A stretch of DNA of 16,818 nt. Source: an uncultured Eubacteriales bacterium (lineage in GTDB: Bacteria > Bacillota_A > Clostridia > Christensenellales > Aristaeellaceae). Position 1 is the stretch's first letter. Every line of letters begins with the position of its first letter. Location: positions 1 through 16,818 of the forward strand of contig OMRS01000130.1 in assembly GCA_900313545.1 (NCBI GenBank). The letters run 5' to 3'. Below, one piece after another: positions 5,666-12,109 of this stretch. The position numbers were made by a program, and so were the translations under genes. The notes beneath the pieces were generated by a model, which had not been told where the DNA came from, did not search any database, and saw only the letters and a program-made list of their open reading frames with translations.

Positions 5666-8308
5666 TTATTTTTTTGTTGTCTCGTCTGCGGTGGTCTTTT
5701 TCTTCGCCTGCTCATGACTGCCGGTCATGTTGCACACGGGGTTGACCTTGCTGTTGTTCAGCAGAATGATATTCCCCTTGTCATCCGTGATCTCCGTGGT
5801 GCGGATGCCCATATCCGTCACATGGCCGGTGACGCCGCCCACACTCACGTAATCGCCCACATGGATGGACCCGTCCAGGATCATGAAGAAGCCGGCAAGG
5901 AGGTCAGCCGCCATGCTCTGGGCACCCATGCCAGCGGCGATGGAAATGATACCTGCCGACGCCAGCAGCGCCGTGGTGTTCACGCCGAGAATGCTGAGGA
6001 TGAAGAAGCCCAGGAAGAGAATGGTGGCATAGACGACGAGGCTTTTGATCAGACTGCTGTAGGTCTTGTTCTCGAAGCCGAGACGCTTTTCCACCTGGTC
6101 CAGCACCGTGAAGACCGCATATTTGACGCACAGCGTGACCGCCACGATGAAGATCGAGGCCCAGATGGAGAACAGATTGACCCCCTTGTTCCACTGCCAG
6201 CTGAAGACATAGTCAAAGGATGACCACAGTCCGGCCGCGGAAAGCAGCAGCGCCGCAATCACAAACGCCGTCAGGAAGATGGGATATCCGTCGAAGAAGA
6301 TCATCATGGGACTCTTTTTCAGATCGGCGGGCTGGAGAACTCCCCTGCCCTCCTCCAGCCCCTGAGCGACCAGCCTGCTCGCCTTCGGCTGGTACACAAG
6401 CAGCAGAACCAGCAGCAGCACAAATCCCGCCAGGTAGGAAAGCGTCAGGGCTTCGGCATCCATCTTCTGGGGAACGATCACCGCAATCGTCTTTCCGTCT
6501 TCCGAACGCGCGGACACGCAGACATTCTCCCCGTTGTATTGCGCAAAGCCCTCATAGCCGGCTCCGGGTTCATACTCAGCGAAGACCGTCGACGCCTTCT
6601 GTCCGATCATTCTGGGATTGGTATGGGCGATAAAGATGCCGTCCTTGTCATCGATGGCGGCGACAATCTTGCCTTCATTCACGACATAGTCGTTGATCGT
6701 ATTGACTTCGCTCATCCGGTCGTATTCGTTCTTCAGCTCTGCGGCGCTGTAAACGGCCAGAAGGAAACCATCCGGCTGTCCCTGCGCGTCAGTCATCAGG
6801 ACCGCGGCACCCATCTGCATCTGCCCCGTATAGGGATCCGCCGCAGGTTCCGTGACGATATGGGGATACCCCATCTGCACCGCGCGGTACCTGTCGATGG
6901 GGCTCGTGTCGGTGGAAAAGCCCGTATAGGTATTGCTGGAAAGGGTTTCCTTCCCGGCGCTGTCAAAACGCATCAGGTAATTGGTCCCGGCGATGCGGCT
7001 GAGCTCCCCGAGGCCGGCATGCGTCTGATACTCCGGATGATCCATCAGAAAGGACGCAAGAATTTCCGCGCGCTTCAGATAGTAACCCGAATAATTGCTG
7101 CGGACCCGGTCCGCATGGGACTTGCGCAGGGCGATCTCATTCTGGATTTCCACGCGGGAACCCATGGCGGAGATATTGGCATGGGTCCGGTTCTCCAGCT
7201 CCAGGAGCATTTCGGAGAAAGCGAAGGTGACCACAAGCACCAGCAGGATGCCCGGCCTTGTCGCCCTGACAATCCAGCTGCCGCGGGCGGCATCGGTATA
7301 GCTGCCTTCCCTGTTCCGCTGAAGCCTGCGGGACGCGTAGAGCAGGAACATCATCATTCCCAGGGCAATGACGGTCGAAATGGACAGGGCGATGCACAGG
7401 GCGTTGCCGACGGCGCTCCTGAAGGGAACCATCATCAGCAGGTCCGTCTGTTCCTGTTCATAGTACGTCTGTACTGCAAGGTACATCTTGCCCAGGAGTC
7501 TGATGAACTTGACGGCCCTTCCCTTCGACGTACGCAGAAGGGCGCTCTTCTTCTGGAAGATCCTGTTCAGTTTTTCAGTGATCTGATCGAGCTCTTCGCT
7601 GGTGAAGCCTTCCTCCATATACGCTTCCAGCCTGTCACCGATCTTGGCAAAGAGAGCGGCCTCTCCCCCTTTCAGCGCGCCCTGAATGTACTCTGCCCAA
7701 TCGGTGAGGAAATCGAACATCGACATGACATTGTCGCACGGGAACTCATAGACGAGGCTGCAGGCGCTGCCGCCCGGCACGGGAAGCCGGACAAATCCCT
7801 TTCCATCCATGAGATTGTCGTTCTTCTCCCCGACCCTGATGACGGCAGGGTAGAACTCCAGATGCGGCGTGCCCGGTTCAAGGGCCTGGATGCAGTTGTT
7901 GAACGTCTCCTCCGGGCATACGGCGCCGGTGGTTAAAAGCAGTTTTCCCTTCTCATCCAGCAGGGAGACGCTGTCGGCGGAAACCCTCAGGCGCACCTGC
8001 TCCAGACCCTGTGCATCCGGCAGCCCGTTTTCCCCCTGAAGGGTCAGCATTCCAATCTCTGCGCGGGACAGAATGTCACCTTCGTAGGCTCTGGTGCGCA
8101 GATCCATATCTTTCCTGCGGGATTCGAACAAGTCCGGAATCGCCTCGAGATACTCATCGATCTCATTCAGGCTGTTGATTCCATAGATTCTGTAAACCGT
8201 GAAGAACATGACTGCCGTGAGGACCAGGAAGACGGCCACGGAAAGGAAAAGCAGCTTTTTCCCGCTCTTTTCCCTGAACAGTTCCCTGATCTCATTAATA
8301 AACTTCAT
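5666..8308 (-). CDS. MscS-type channel fused to extracytoplasmic Cache-like sensor
   Basis: About 880 residues. Order (numbered from the ATG at 8308): membrane segment 18-39; a large extracytoplasmic region 40-298; membrane segments at about 300-324 and 353-369; a second extracytoplasmic region 372-620 with the look of a double-Cache sensor (long helix, then YLMRFDSAGKETLSSN, later GDKDG-like IDDKDGIFIAHTNPRMIG); membrane segments near 622-640, 675-693, 712-730 and 755-775; then the MscS pore helix with its Gly/Ala pattern (ASAGIISIAAGMGAQSMAA, 784-802) and the beta domain (HVGDYVSVGGVTGHVTDMGI, 816-835; IILLNNSKV, 847-855). The protein stops about 25 residues after that, so the C-terminal alpha/beta vestibule of E. 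coli MscS is missing. Two ATGs (8311, 8308) follow AAGGTG; spacing (6 nt) favours 8308. It probably links ligand sensing or membrane tension to solute release. Confidence 0.85.
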   Translation of the reverse strand: MKFINEIRELFREKSGKKLLFLSVAVFLVLTAVMFFTVYRIYGINSLNEIDEYLEAIPDLFESRRKDMDLRTRAYEGDILSRAEIGMLTLQGENGLPDAQGLEQVRLRVSADSVSLLDEKGKLLLTTGAVCPEETFNNCIQALEPGTPHLEFYPAVIRVGEKNDNLMDGKGFVRLPVPGGSACSLVYEFPCDNVMSMFDFLTDWAEYIQGALKGGEAALFAKIGDRLEAYMEEGFTSEELDQITEKLNRIFQKKSALLRTSKGRAVKFIRLLGKMYLAVQTYYEQEQTDLLMMVPFRSAVGNALCIALSISTVIALGMMMFLLYASRRLQRNREGSYTDAARGSWIVRATRPGILLVLVVTFAFSEMLLELENRTHANISAMGSRVEIQNEIALRKSHADRVRSNYSGYYLKRAEILASFLMDHPEYQTHAGLGELSRIAGTNYLMRFDSAGKETLSSNTYTGFSTDTSPIDRYRAVQMGYPHIVTEPAADPYTGQMQMGAAVLMTDAQGQPDGFLLAVYSAAELKNEYDRMSEVNTINDYVVNEGKIVAAIDDKDGIFIAHTNPRMIGQKASTVFAEYEPGAGYEGFAQYNGENVCVSARSEDGKTIAVIVPQKMDAEALTLSYLAGFVLLLVLLLVYQPKASRLVAQGLEEGRGVLQPADLKKSPMMIFFDGYPIFLTAFVIAALLLSAAGLWSSFDYVFSWQWNKGVNLFSIWASIFIVAVTLCVKYAVFTVLDQVEKRLGFENKTYSSLIKSLVVYATILFLGFFILSILGVNTTALLASAGIISIAAGMGAQSMAADLLAGFFMILDGSIHVGDYVSVGGVTGHVTDMGIRTTEITDDKGNIILLNNSKVNPVCNMTGSHEQAKKKTTADETTKK

Positions 8309-8313
8309 CATTG

Positions 8314-8427
8314 TCACCTTTGGCTTTCTTGACAGATACTGTTTTGTTGCACCAGTGTACAGGAGCCGGCCACCGCCCTGGCCTCGGGGTTCTTCTCGTC
8401 CATGGTGATGAAATTCCCGTAGATCAC
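8314..8427 (-). pseudogene. Remnant of an amidohydrolase N-terminus
   Basis: Reading on from the stop of the YegP-domain gene in the same frame gives VIYGNFITMDEKNPEARAVA, the hallmark N-terminus of YtcJ-like amidohydrolases (typically '..IIYGNIITMDEKNPEAEAVAV-DG'). The similarity stops after about 20 codons, near 8368. The rest of this frame (17 codons) is unrelated and ends in a TGA overlapping the channel gene's ribosome binding site. There is no start codon of its own and the metal-binding HxH of the enzyme is absent, so this is a broken fragment left by deletion or recombination, not a gene. Confidence 0.7.
8315..8320 (-). promoter_or_regulatory. Ribosome binding site of the channel gene
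   Basis: AAGGTG on the - strand lies 6 nt from the ATG at 8308 and only 3 nt from the one at 8311. The GTG at 8317 is part of this site, so it is not the start. Confidence 0.6.
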
Positions 8428-8811
8428 CTATTCAGCAGTGACTTTCTCTTCCACGGTCCGGGCCGTCAGGGCGTTGGCGCGCACGGAGTCCATGCCCTTT
8501 TTGCAGGAGGACTTCGCCTTGTAGCCTTCGCTTGCCGCGATGATTTCCCCGTTCCCCGCTTTGAGACGGAAGCGGAACTCGCCTGCCTTGTCCTTGTAGA
8601 CCTCAAACTTGGGGCATTCCCGGGTCTCAACCTTCTTCAGGGTCTGGTCCTCGACCGGAGCCAGCGGCGCATTGTCCTGCACGCTCCTGATGCCTTTGAG
8701 GCAGGCCTCCTTGGTGGTGTACACCTGTGAGGTGGCCACGACCAGGCCGTTGTCCGCAACCAGGTTGAAAGAGTATCCTGCCGGGGTCATCTTGACTGAA
8801 AACTTGCCCAT
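8428..8811 (-). CDS. Tandem YegP-domain (DUF1508/UPF0339) protein
   Basis: This 127-residue protein has two copies of the small YegP fold. Copy 1 (about 3-49) reads KFSVKMTPAGYSFNLVADNG, then ATSQVYTTKEACLKGIRSVQ. Copy 2 (about 68-114) reads KFEVYKDKAGEFRFRLKAGN, then AASEGYKAKSSCKKGMDSVR. The family consensus (F-F-L-A-NG-I-SE-Y-S--C--GI-SV) is seen in both. E. coli YegP also has two copies; its function is unclear and cytoplasmic. The ATG at 8811 has GGAGG 8 nt upstream, so the start is firm. The stop (TAG) is followed in the same frame by the amidohydrolase remnant. An AT-rich stretch just upstream (8830-8857) is a likely promoter, and the channel gene follows 119 nt downstream. Confidence 0.88.
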   Translation of the reverse strand: MGKFSVKMTPAGYSFNLVADNGLVVATSQVYTTKEACLKGIRSVQDNAPLAPVEDQTLKKVETRECPKFEVYKDKAGEFRFRLKAGNGEIIAASEGYKAKSSCKKGMDSVRANALTARTVEEKVTAE

Positions 8812-8829
8812 TCTCTTGTCCTCCCACGC

Positions 8830-8857
8830 AAATATAATAAAATATATTAATATAATC
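8830..8857 (-). promoter_or_regulatory. AT-rich promoter-like stretch before the YegP gene
   Basis: A 28-nt run made almost only of A and T, in otherwise GC-rich DNA, lies 19-46 nt upstream of the ATG at 8811. It contains several -10-like hexamers on the - strand, but no clear -35 box, so the exact promoter cannot be fixed. Confidence 0.4.
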
Positions 8858-9340
8858 GGATCAGCATTCGTCTCCCGGGCGCCATGCGGCAGAGGGATCT
8901 GTTCTCCGGTTATTCACGGCGGATGCGGCCTCGCACCCGGTCTCCTTCAGAAGGAAAGCATCCCGCAGGACGGGATCGGCGGCACGGCCCGTTTCCCCTG
9001 TCCCGGTCCTTCCCTTCTTTCCGGATTTCTGCAGGGTCTGTTCAAAAACAGGGGACCATGGATCCGGCGCCCTGCGCCTTCTCCCATGATCCTCAGATTT
9101 CTATAAAAGACACCCCTCAGCGGTCCGGGAAACGGACCCGGTCAGCGCAGCTGTCTCAACGCTTCCTGAGGCCCGGCAGCCTGCCGGCAAAGGGCCGGGT
9201 GCCCGCCTGCAGGCGTTCAGGGCCCGGACGGTCTCTGTCTCCCGCATGTACGGCGCGCGCATTCACGGCCGTCCTGCGCCTGTGCGCAGCTGTCCCGCCA
9301 TGAATCCGCAGTCACTTTTTATATCGTTACACGCCGCATA

Positions 9341-9368
9341 ATTATAACAGTTTGCCATTCCCGATCAA
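9341..9368 (-). promoter_or_regulatory. Sigma-70-type promoter, - strand
   Basis: TTGATC (9363-9368) and a perfect TATAAT (9341-9346) are 16 nt apart on the - strand. The predicted start is near 9334. The next gene on this strand begins 520 nt later, so it drives either a long leader or a noncoding RNA. Confidence 0.6.
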
Positions 9369-9527
9369 CAGGGTGTTCCACAATGTCACATGTATAAAAA
9401 CACACAGCGGACGCCTTCGGGAAAGTGCCGGCGCGGGACGTTTCCGGCCGCATCGCCTGCCCGGAAGCAGAAGAATTGAGCCGGGACCGTTCCGCACCTC
9501 CCCCGGGCGGAATTCTCAGCGTCCGCG

Positions 9528-9587
9528 CCCGCCGGCGATCGCTCCCAGGCACATGCGGATACCGTCACGCGCCGCTCCGCCGGCGGG
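9528..9587. repeat. Perfect 10-bp inverted repeat with 40-nt loop
   Basis: CCCGCCGGCG (9528-9537) pairs exactly with CGCCGGCGGG (9578-9587). On the - strand it starts about 40 nt after the promoter at 9631-9660, so it would fold at the head of that transcript. High GC makes chance pairing possible. Confidence 0.45.
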
Positions 9588-9630
9588 AAATCCACGGGCC
9601 GTGCGAAATGCTGAACCGGTATCCCTATTG

Positions 9631-9660
9631 ATTATAGTGCTTGTCAATGTGCAGGGTCAA
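9631..9660 (-). promoter_or_regulatory. Sigma-70-type promoter, - strand
   Basis: TTGACC (9655-9660) and TATAAT (9631-9636) are 18 nt apart on the - strand. It lies downstream of the terminator at 9789-9829, so it would start a new transcript, with no gene for more than 800 nt. Confidence 0.55.
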
Positions 9661-9788
9661 GGAATGTTTCGCCTTGCAGCTCAAAGCTGTCCGGCCTGCC
9701 CGTCGTGCCCTGCGGGGGAGGGTTTTCCGGGATTTCAGGGGCCGTCCCGCCGGGAGAACGAAGGGACCCAAAAGCCCTTTGAGCAGGG

Positions 9789-9829
9789 AAAACCCCGGCA
9801 CGGGCTCTGTTTGCCGCCGCGTGCCGGGG
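9789..9829 (-). terminator. Probable terminator of the beta-helix gene
   Basis: CCCCGGCACG (9793-9802) and CGTGCCGGGG (9820-9829) form a perfect 10-bp stem with a 17-nt loop, followed on the - strand by TTTT (9789-9792). It lies about 190 nt after the stop of the beta-helix gene. Confidence 0.65.
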
Positions 9830-10018
9830 TCTGTTTTCTGCCGGGGGACTTTCATGTGTTTTCCTGTTCTCCTGCGCCTCCCGGACCCGGTTTCTCCGGT
9901 ACGCGGCGCCGCCGTCAGGGGTGCGTCGTCCGCCTGTCCAGGACCGTTGCCGCAGGTGCCAGGTCCCGTCCGTCGCCCGGCCGCCCGGCAGATGACCGGA
10001 CGCCGCTTTTTCCCGCGC

Positions 10019-11446
10019 TCAGTTCATCGCGGTCCCGCCGACATAGAGCGTGTGGCCGTTGGTGACCACGTTCTCCATGCTGCCTTCAAAGGAAGTGATG
10101 CGGGTATCCGCGGTCAGGGTCCAGGTGCTGCCGCTGTCCAGGGAGACGTTCACCGTGCCGGTTTCAGCGGAAACGGCAACGCCCTTTGCGTTTGTGATCT
10201 CACCGCTGAAGGTTCCGTCAAACGAGGATCCGTTTTTGAGCGTGAGGGTCAGGGTGGAGTTGCCGCCCACCAGGATCGTGCCGCTCAGGGTCTGCCCGTC
10301 CGCGACCAGCTCCGCCGTGTTGGAGGATCCGCTCCAGCCGTCGTCGCACACGGAAAGCAGCACGTCGCTGCCCTCGTTGCTCAGCGCCACGCCGGACAGG
10401 GTGATCACCGCATGGGTGTTGGTCACATGGAACATGTGCCCGCTCAGGCTGGTCAGTCTGCCGCCCGTCATGGTGAAGGACGAGGTGCCGCTGTCCGCGT
10501 CACCGCTCATGGACTGGTAGATCATGATGGTGTCGAGGAAGGAGGCCTTCCCGTTCATGTCCGTGTTGGAGGCGGTCATGTCGCAGTTTTCCAGGGTGAT
10601 GGAATTCATGCCCTCGATGCACACGCCCTCGGACAGGTTGGACACCAGTGCCGCGTTCTTCACGGTAATGTCCGCCGTGGAGTAGATCGCCGGGGAGCCC
10701 AGACCGCTGGTGGTATAGGTGCCGCCGTCCACGACGACGGTGCCGCCGCCCCGGTCCGTGCGGATCGCCGCGGAGGACCTGCCGCTGGTGGTCACCGTCA
10801 GGTTGCTGGCGAGGGTCACGCCGCCGCCCGTGGTCATGATGCCGCCGGACCCGTTGCCGGTGGTGGTGATGACGGTATCCGAAATCACCACCGTGGTTCC
10901 GTCGCCCGCCGCGCCGTTTCTGCCGCTGTTGCCCCCGTAGGAGAAGACGCCGTTCGCGCCGGAGGCGGAGGTTTCAACCGACCCGCCCGTGATCGTGGTG
11001 GTGGAGCCGCCCATCACCAGCAGCGCGGCGTTCAGTCCGTAGAAATTGCAGTTGTCGCCGCCGTCCGAGTCACCGGTTTTGGTGACGGCGGGGCTGAGGA
11101 TCGTGACAGCCTCGTCCGTGTTCACGATGAGGGCGCTTTCATCCGCGGCAGAAGAGGAATATGTCCGGTCAGCCGTCCGGGCGGCTTCCGTGATTTCGGC
11201 CGCCGCGGCATATTCAAAAGACGATGTCCTTCCTCCGGGAGGGGTTCCGCCGCCGAAGCCGCCGCCAGGCGGGTTCCCGCCAGGGCCCCCGGGCATGCCG
11301 CCCTCAGGCGGCATCCCGGGCATCATGCCTTCCCCGAAGCCGCCGTCCCGGGGCTGCCTGTCCGCGCTTCCTTCCTCCGCATGCGCGCAGATCCCCTGGC
11401 ACGCCGCGAGGGCCATGACAAGAATCCATGCAAAACAACGTTTCAT
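10019..11446 (-). CDS. Secreted right-handed beta-helix surface protein, Gly/Pro/Met-rich linker
   Basis: 475 residues. The N-terminus is an export signal (KRC, hydrophobic core to residue 15). It contains a good lipobox, LAAC (13-16), suggesting a lipoprotein anchored at Cys16, but an alternative signal-peptidase site AHA (21-23) also fits. Residues 34-72 are a Gly/Pro/Met-rich linker (GMMPGMPPEGGMPGGPGG). From about 85 on, short strand-turn repeats rich in Thr, Ser, Gly, Asn and Val form a parallel beta-helix of the type seen in many gut Clostridia: FYGLNAALLVMGGSTTTITG (135-154), GVFSYGG (166-172), SSAAIRTDRGGGTVVVDGGT (224-243), SPAIYSTADITVKNA (251-265), MIYQSMSGDAD (308-318). Relatives include the polysaccharide-binding Cthe_2159 type; binding of plant or host glycans is an inference. 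The ATG at 11446 has GGAGG 8 nt upstream. The open frame further upstream is the ABC-transporter remnant plus noncoding DNA, not part of this gene. Confidence 0.82.
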   Translation of the reverse strand: MKRCFAWILVMALAACQGICAHAEEGSADRQPRDGGFGEGMMPGMPPEGGMPGGPGGNPPGGGFGGGTPPGGRTSSFEYAAAAEITEAARTADRTYSSSAADESALIVNTDEAVTILSPAVTKTGDSDGGDNCNFYGLNAALLVMGGSTTTITGGSVETSASGANGVFSYGGNSGRNGAAGDGTTVVISDTVITTTGNGSGGIMTTGGGVTLASNLTVTTSGRSSAAIRTDRGGGTVVVDGGTYTTSGLGSPAIYSTADITVKNAALVSNLSEGVCIEGMNSITLENCDMTASNTDMNGKASFLDTIMIYQSMSGDADSGTSSFTMTGGRLTSLSGHMFHVTNTHAVITLSGVALSNEGSDVLLSVCDDGWSGSSNTAELVADGQTLSGTILVGGNSTLTLTLKNGSSFDGTFSGEITNAKGVAVSAETGTVNVSLDSGSTWTLTADTRITSFEGSMENVVTNGHTLYVGGTAMN

Positions 11447-11454
11447 TCTGAATA

Positions 11455-11459
11455 CCTCC
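11455..11459 (-). promoter_or_regulatory. Ribosome binding site that sets the beta-helix protein start
   Basis: GGAGG on the - strand is 8 nt from the ATG at 11446, which directly begins a signal peptide. This removes a 181-codon false N-terminal extension. Confidence 0.8.
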
Positions 11460-11649
11460 ATATTTTTCCAGTGGCCGGCGAAGGGCCGGAGGACCCGTTT
11501 CCTGCTTTTCCCGCAGAGGGGAACCTCTCCTGCAGCCGGCATCGCCATTGTAAGGGAGGTTGCTTGAAGAAAGATTGAAAAACGGGGGACGGGAGATAAA
11601 ACCAGGCCTTTCCGTCCTGACGCCAGGCGCGCAAGCCGCCGCGTCCGGA

Positions 11650-11987
11650 GGCCCCGCCGCGCTGAGCGTGTGCATCTGCGCCATATGGCGGGGCATTCCG
11701 CCCTCCCGGGCAGGCATCTCCCCGGGACCTCCCCTTCGCCGGCTGCCGTGTCCGGAGAACCGAAATGCTGTCCGCCCCGCTGACGGTGCGCATCCGGCTG
11801 GGAGGTGACCCTCGCGGTGCTGCTGCGGATCTTCCGGGAGAGCGCCTTTCCGGTCACCTTCTCATTCTCCGCCTCCGGGCTGGCCCCGGCCTCATCCGGC
11901 AGGATGATCGGCGCATTCTTCGCAAACGCCCGTGCAGCGGGGATGCGCCGGCGCCCGCCGCCGTTTCCGCCGATGAGCGCGTCATGC
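11650..11987 (-). pseudogene. Decayed C-terminal part of an ABC transporter ATPase
   Basis: Three successive frames on the - strand together read like the end of an exporter-type ABC ATPase. Frame 1 (11986 to about 11790): ALIGGNGGGRRRIPAARAF, a damaged signature motif (usually '..GENG--LSGGERQRI-IARAF'), then KNAPIILPDEAGASPEAENE, a damaged Walker B and D-loop (usually 'NAPIILLDEATASLDPENE'), then KALSRKIRSSTARVTSQP. Frame 2 (11793-11743): MRTVSGADSISVL, the usual continuation after the H-loop 'AHRMRTV'; the H-loop His itself is lost. Frame 3 (11717-11652): REGGMPRHMAQMHTLSA, the typical C-terminus. Frameshifts and substitutions in key motifs show it is inactive. The N-terminal membrane domain and Walker A are absent: homology starts just after the T-tract of the neighbouring terminator. 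Confidence 0.8.
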
Positions 11988-12018
11988 AAAAAAGTGACGG
12001 AATCCCGGGGGATTTCCG
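11988..12018 (-). terminator. Terminator of the DUF3793-flavodoxin operon
   Basis: On the - strand CGGAAATCC and GGATTCCG (12018-11998) form an 8-bp stem with one bulged A and a CCCG loop, then TCAC and TTTTTT (11993-11988). It lies about 90 nt after the stop of the FMN-binding protein gene. Confidence 0.75.
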
Positions 12019-12109
12019 CCGCTTTATTCTCCGTCCGGTCCGGCCCCTGCGCGCACTCCGCCGGTCCATGGCCGTCCCGGTCCGTTCAGCAGGTCCCGGC
12101 AGTCAGCCG

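Larger units (their letters stand above)
8812..10018. other. 1.2-kb gene-free region with promoters and stem structures
   Basis: No open frame here, on either strand, has a ribosome binding site plus recognisable protein content. From right to left it holds a terminator (9789-9829), two - strand promoter-like pairs (9631-9660 and 9341-9368), a long inverted repeat (9528-9587), an 11-bp direct repeat GCGCAGCTGTC (9145-9155 and 9284-9294), a hairpin GGTCCG/CGGACC (9122-9138), and an AT-rich promoter-like stretch before the YegP gene. I looked for motifs of RNase P RNA, tmRNA and SRP RNA and found none. Confidence 0.6.

Noticed and set aside
6539..7936. A 465-codon open frame on the + strand
   Set aside because: It is a shadow of the MscS-type channel gene, with no start signal or domain.
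8884..9303. A 139-codon open frame on the + strand
   Set aside because: Arg/Pro/Ser-rich with no ribosome binding site; typical of chance frames in GC-rich noncoding DNA.
9641..11578. A 645-codon open frame on the + strand
   Set aside because: It is antisense to the beta-helix gene and has no ribosome binding site or family match.
11447..11989. N-terminal extension of the beta-helix gene to 11989 (656 codons in total)
   Set aside because: The signal peptide and ribosome binding site place the start at 11446; the extension reads through the ABC-transporter remnant by chance openness.
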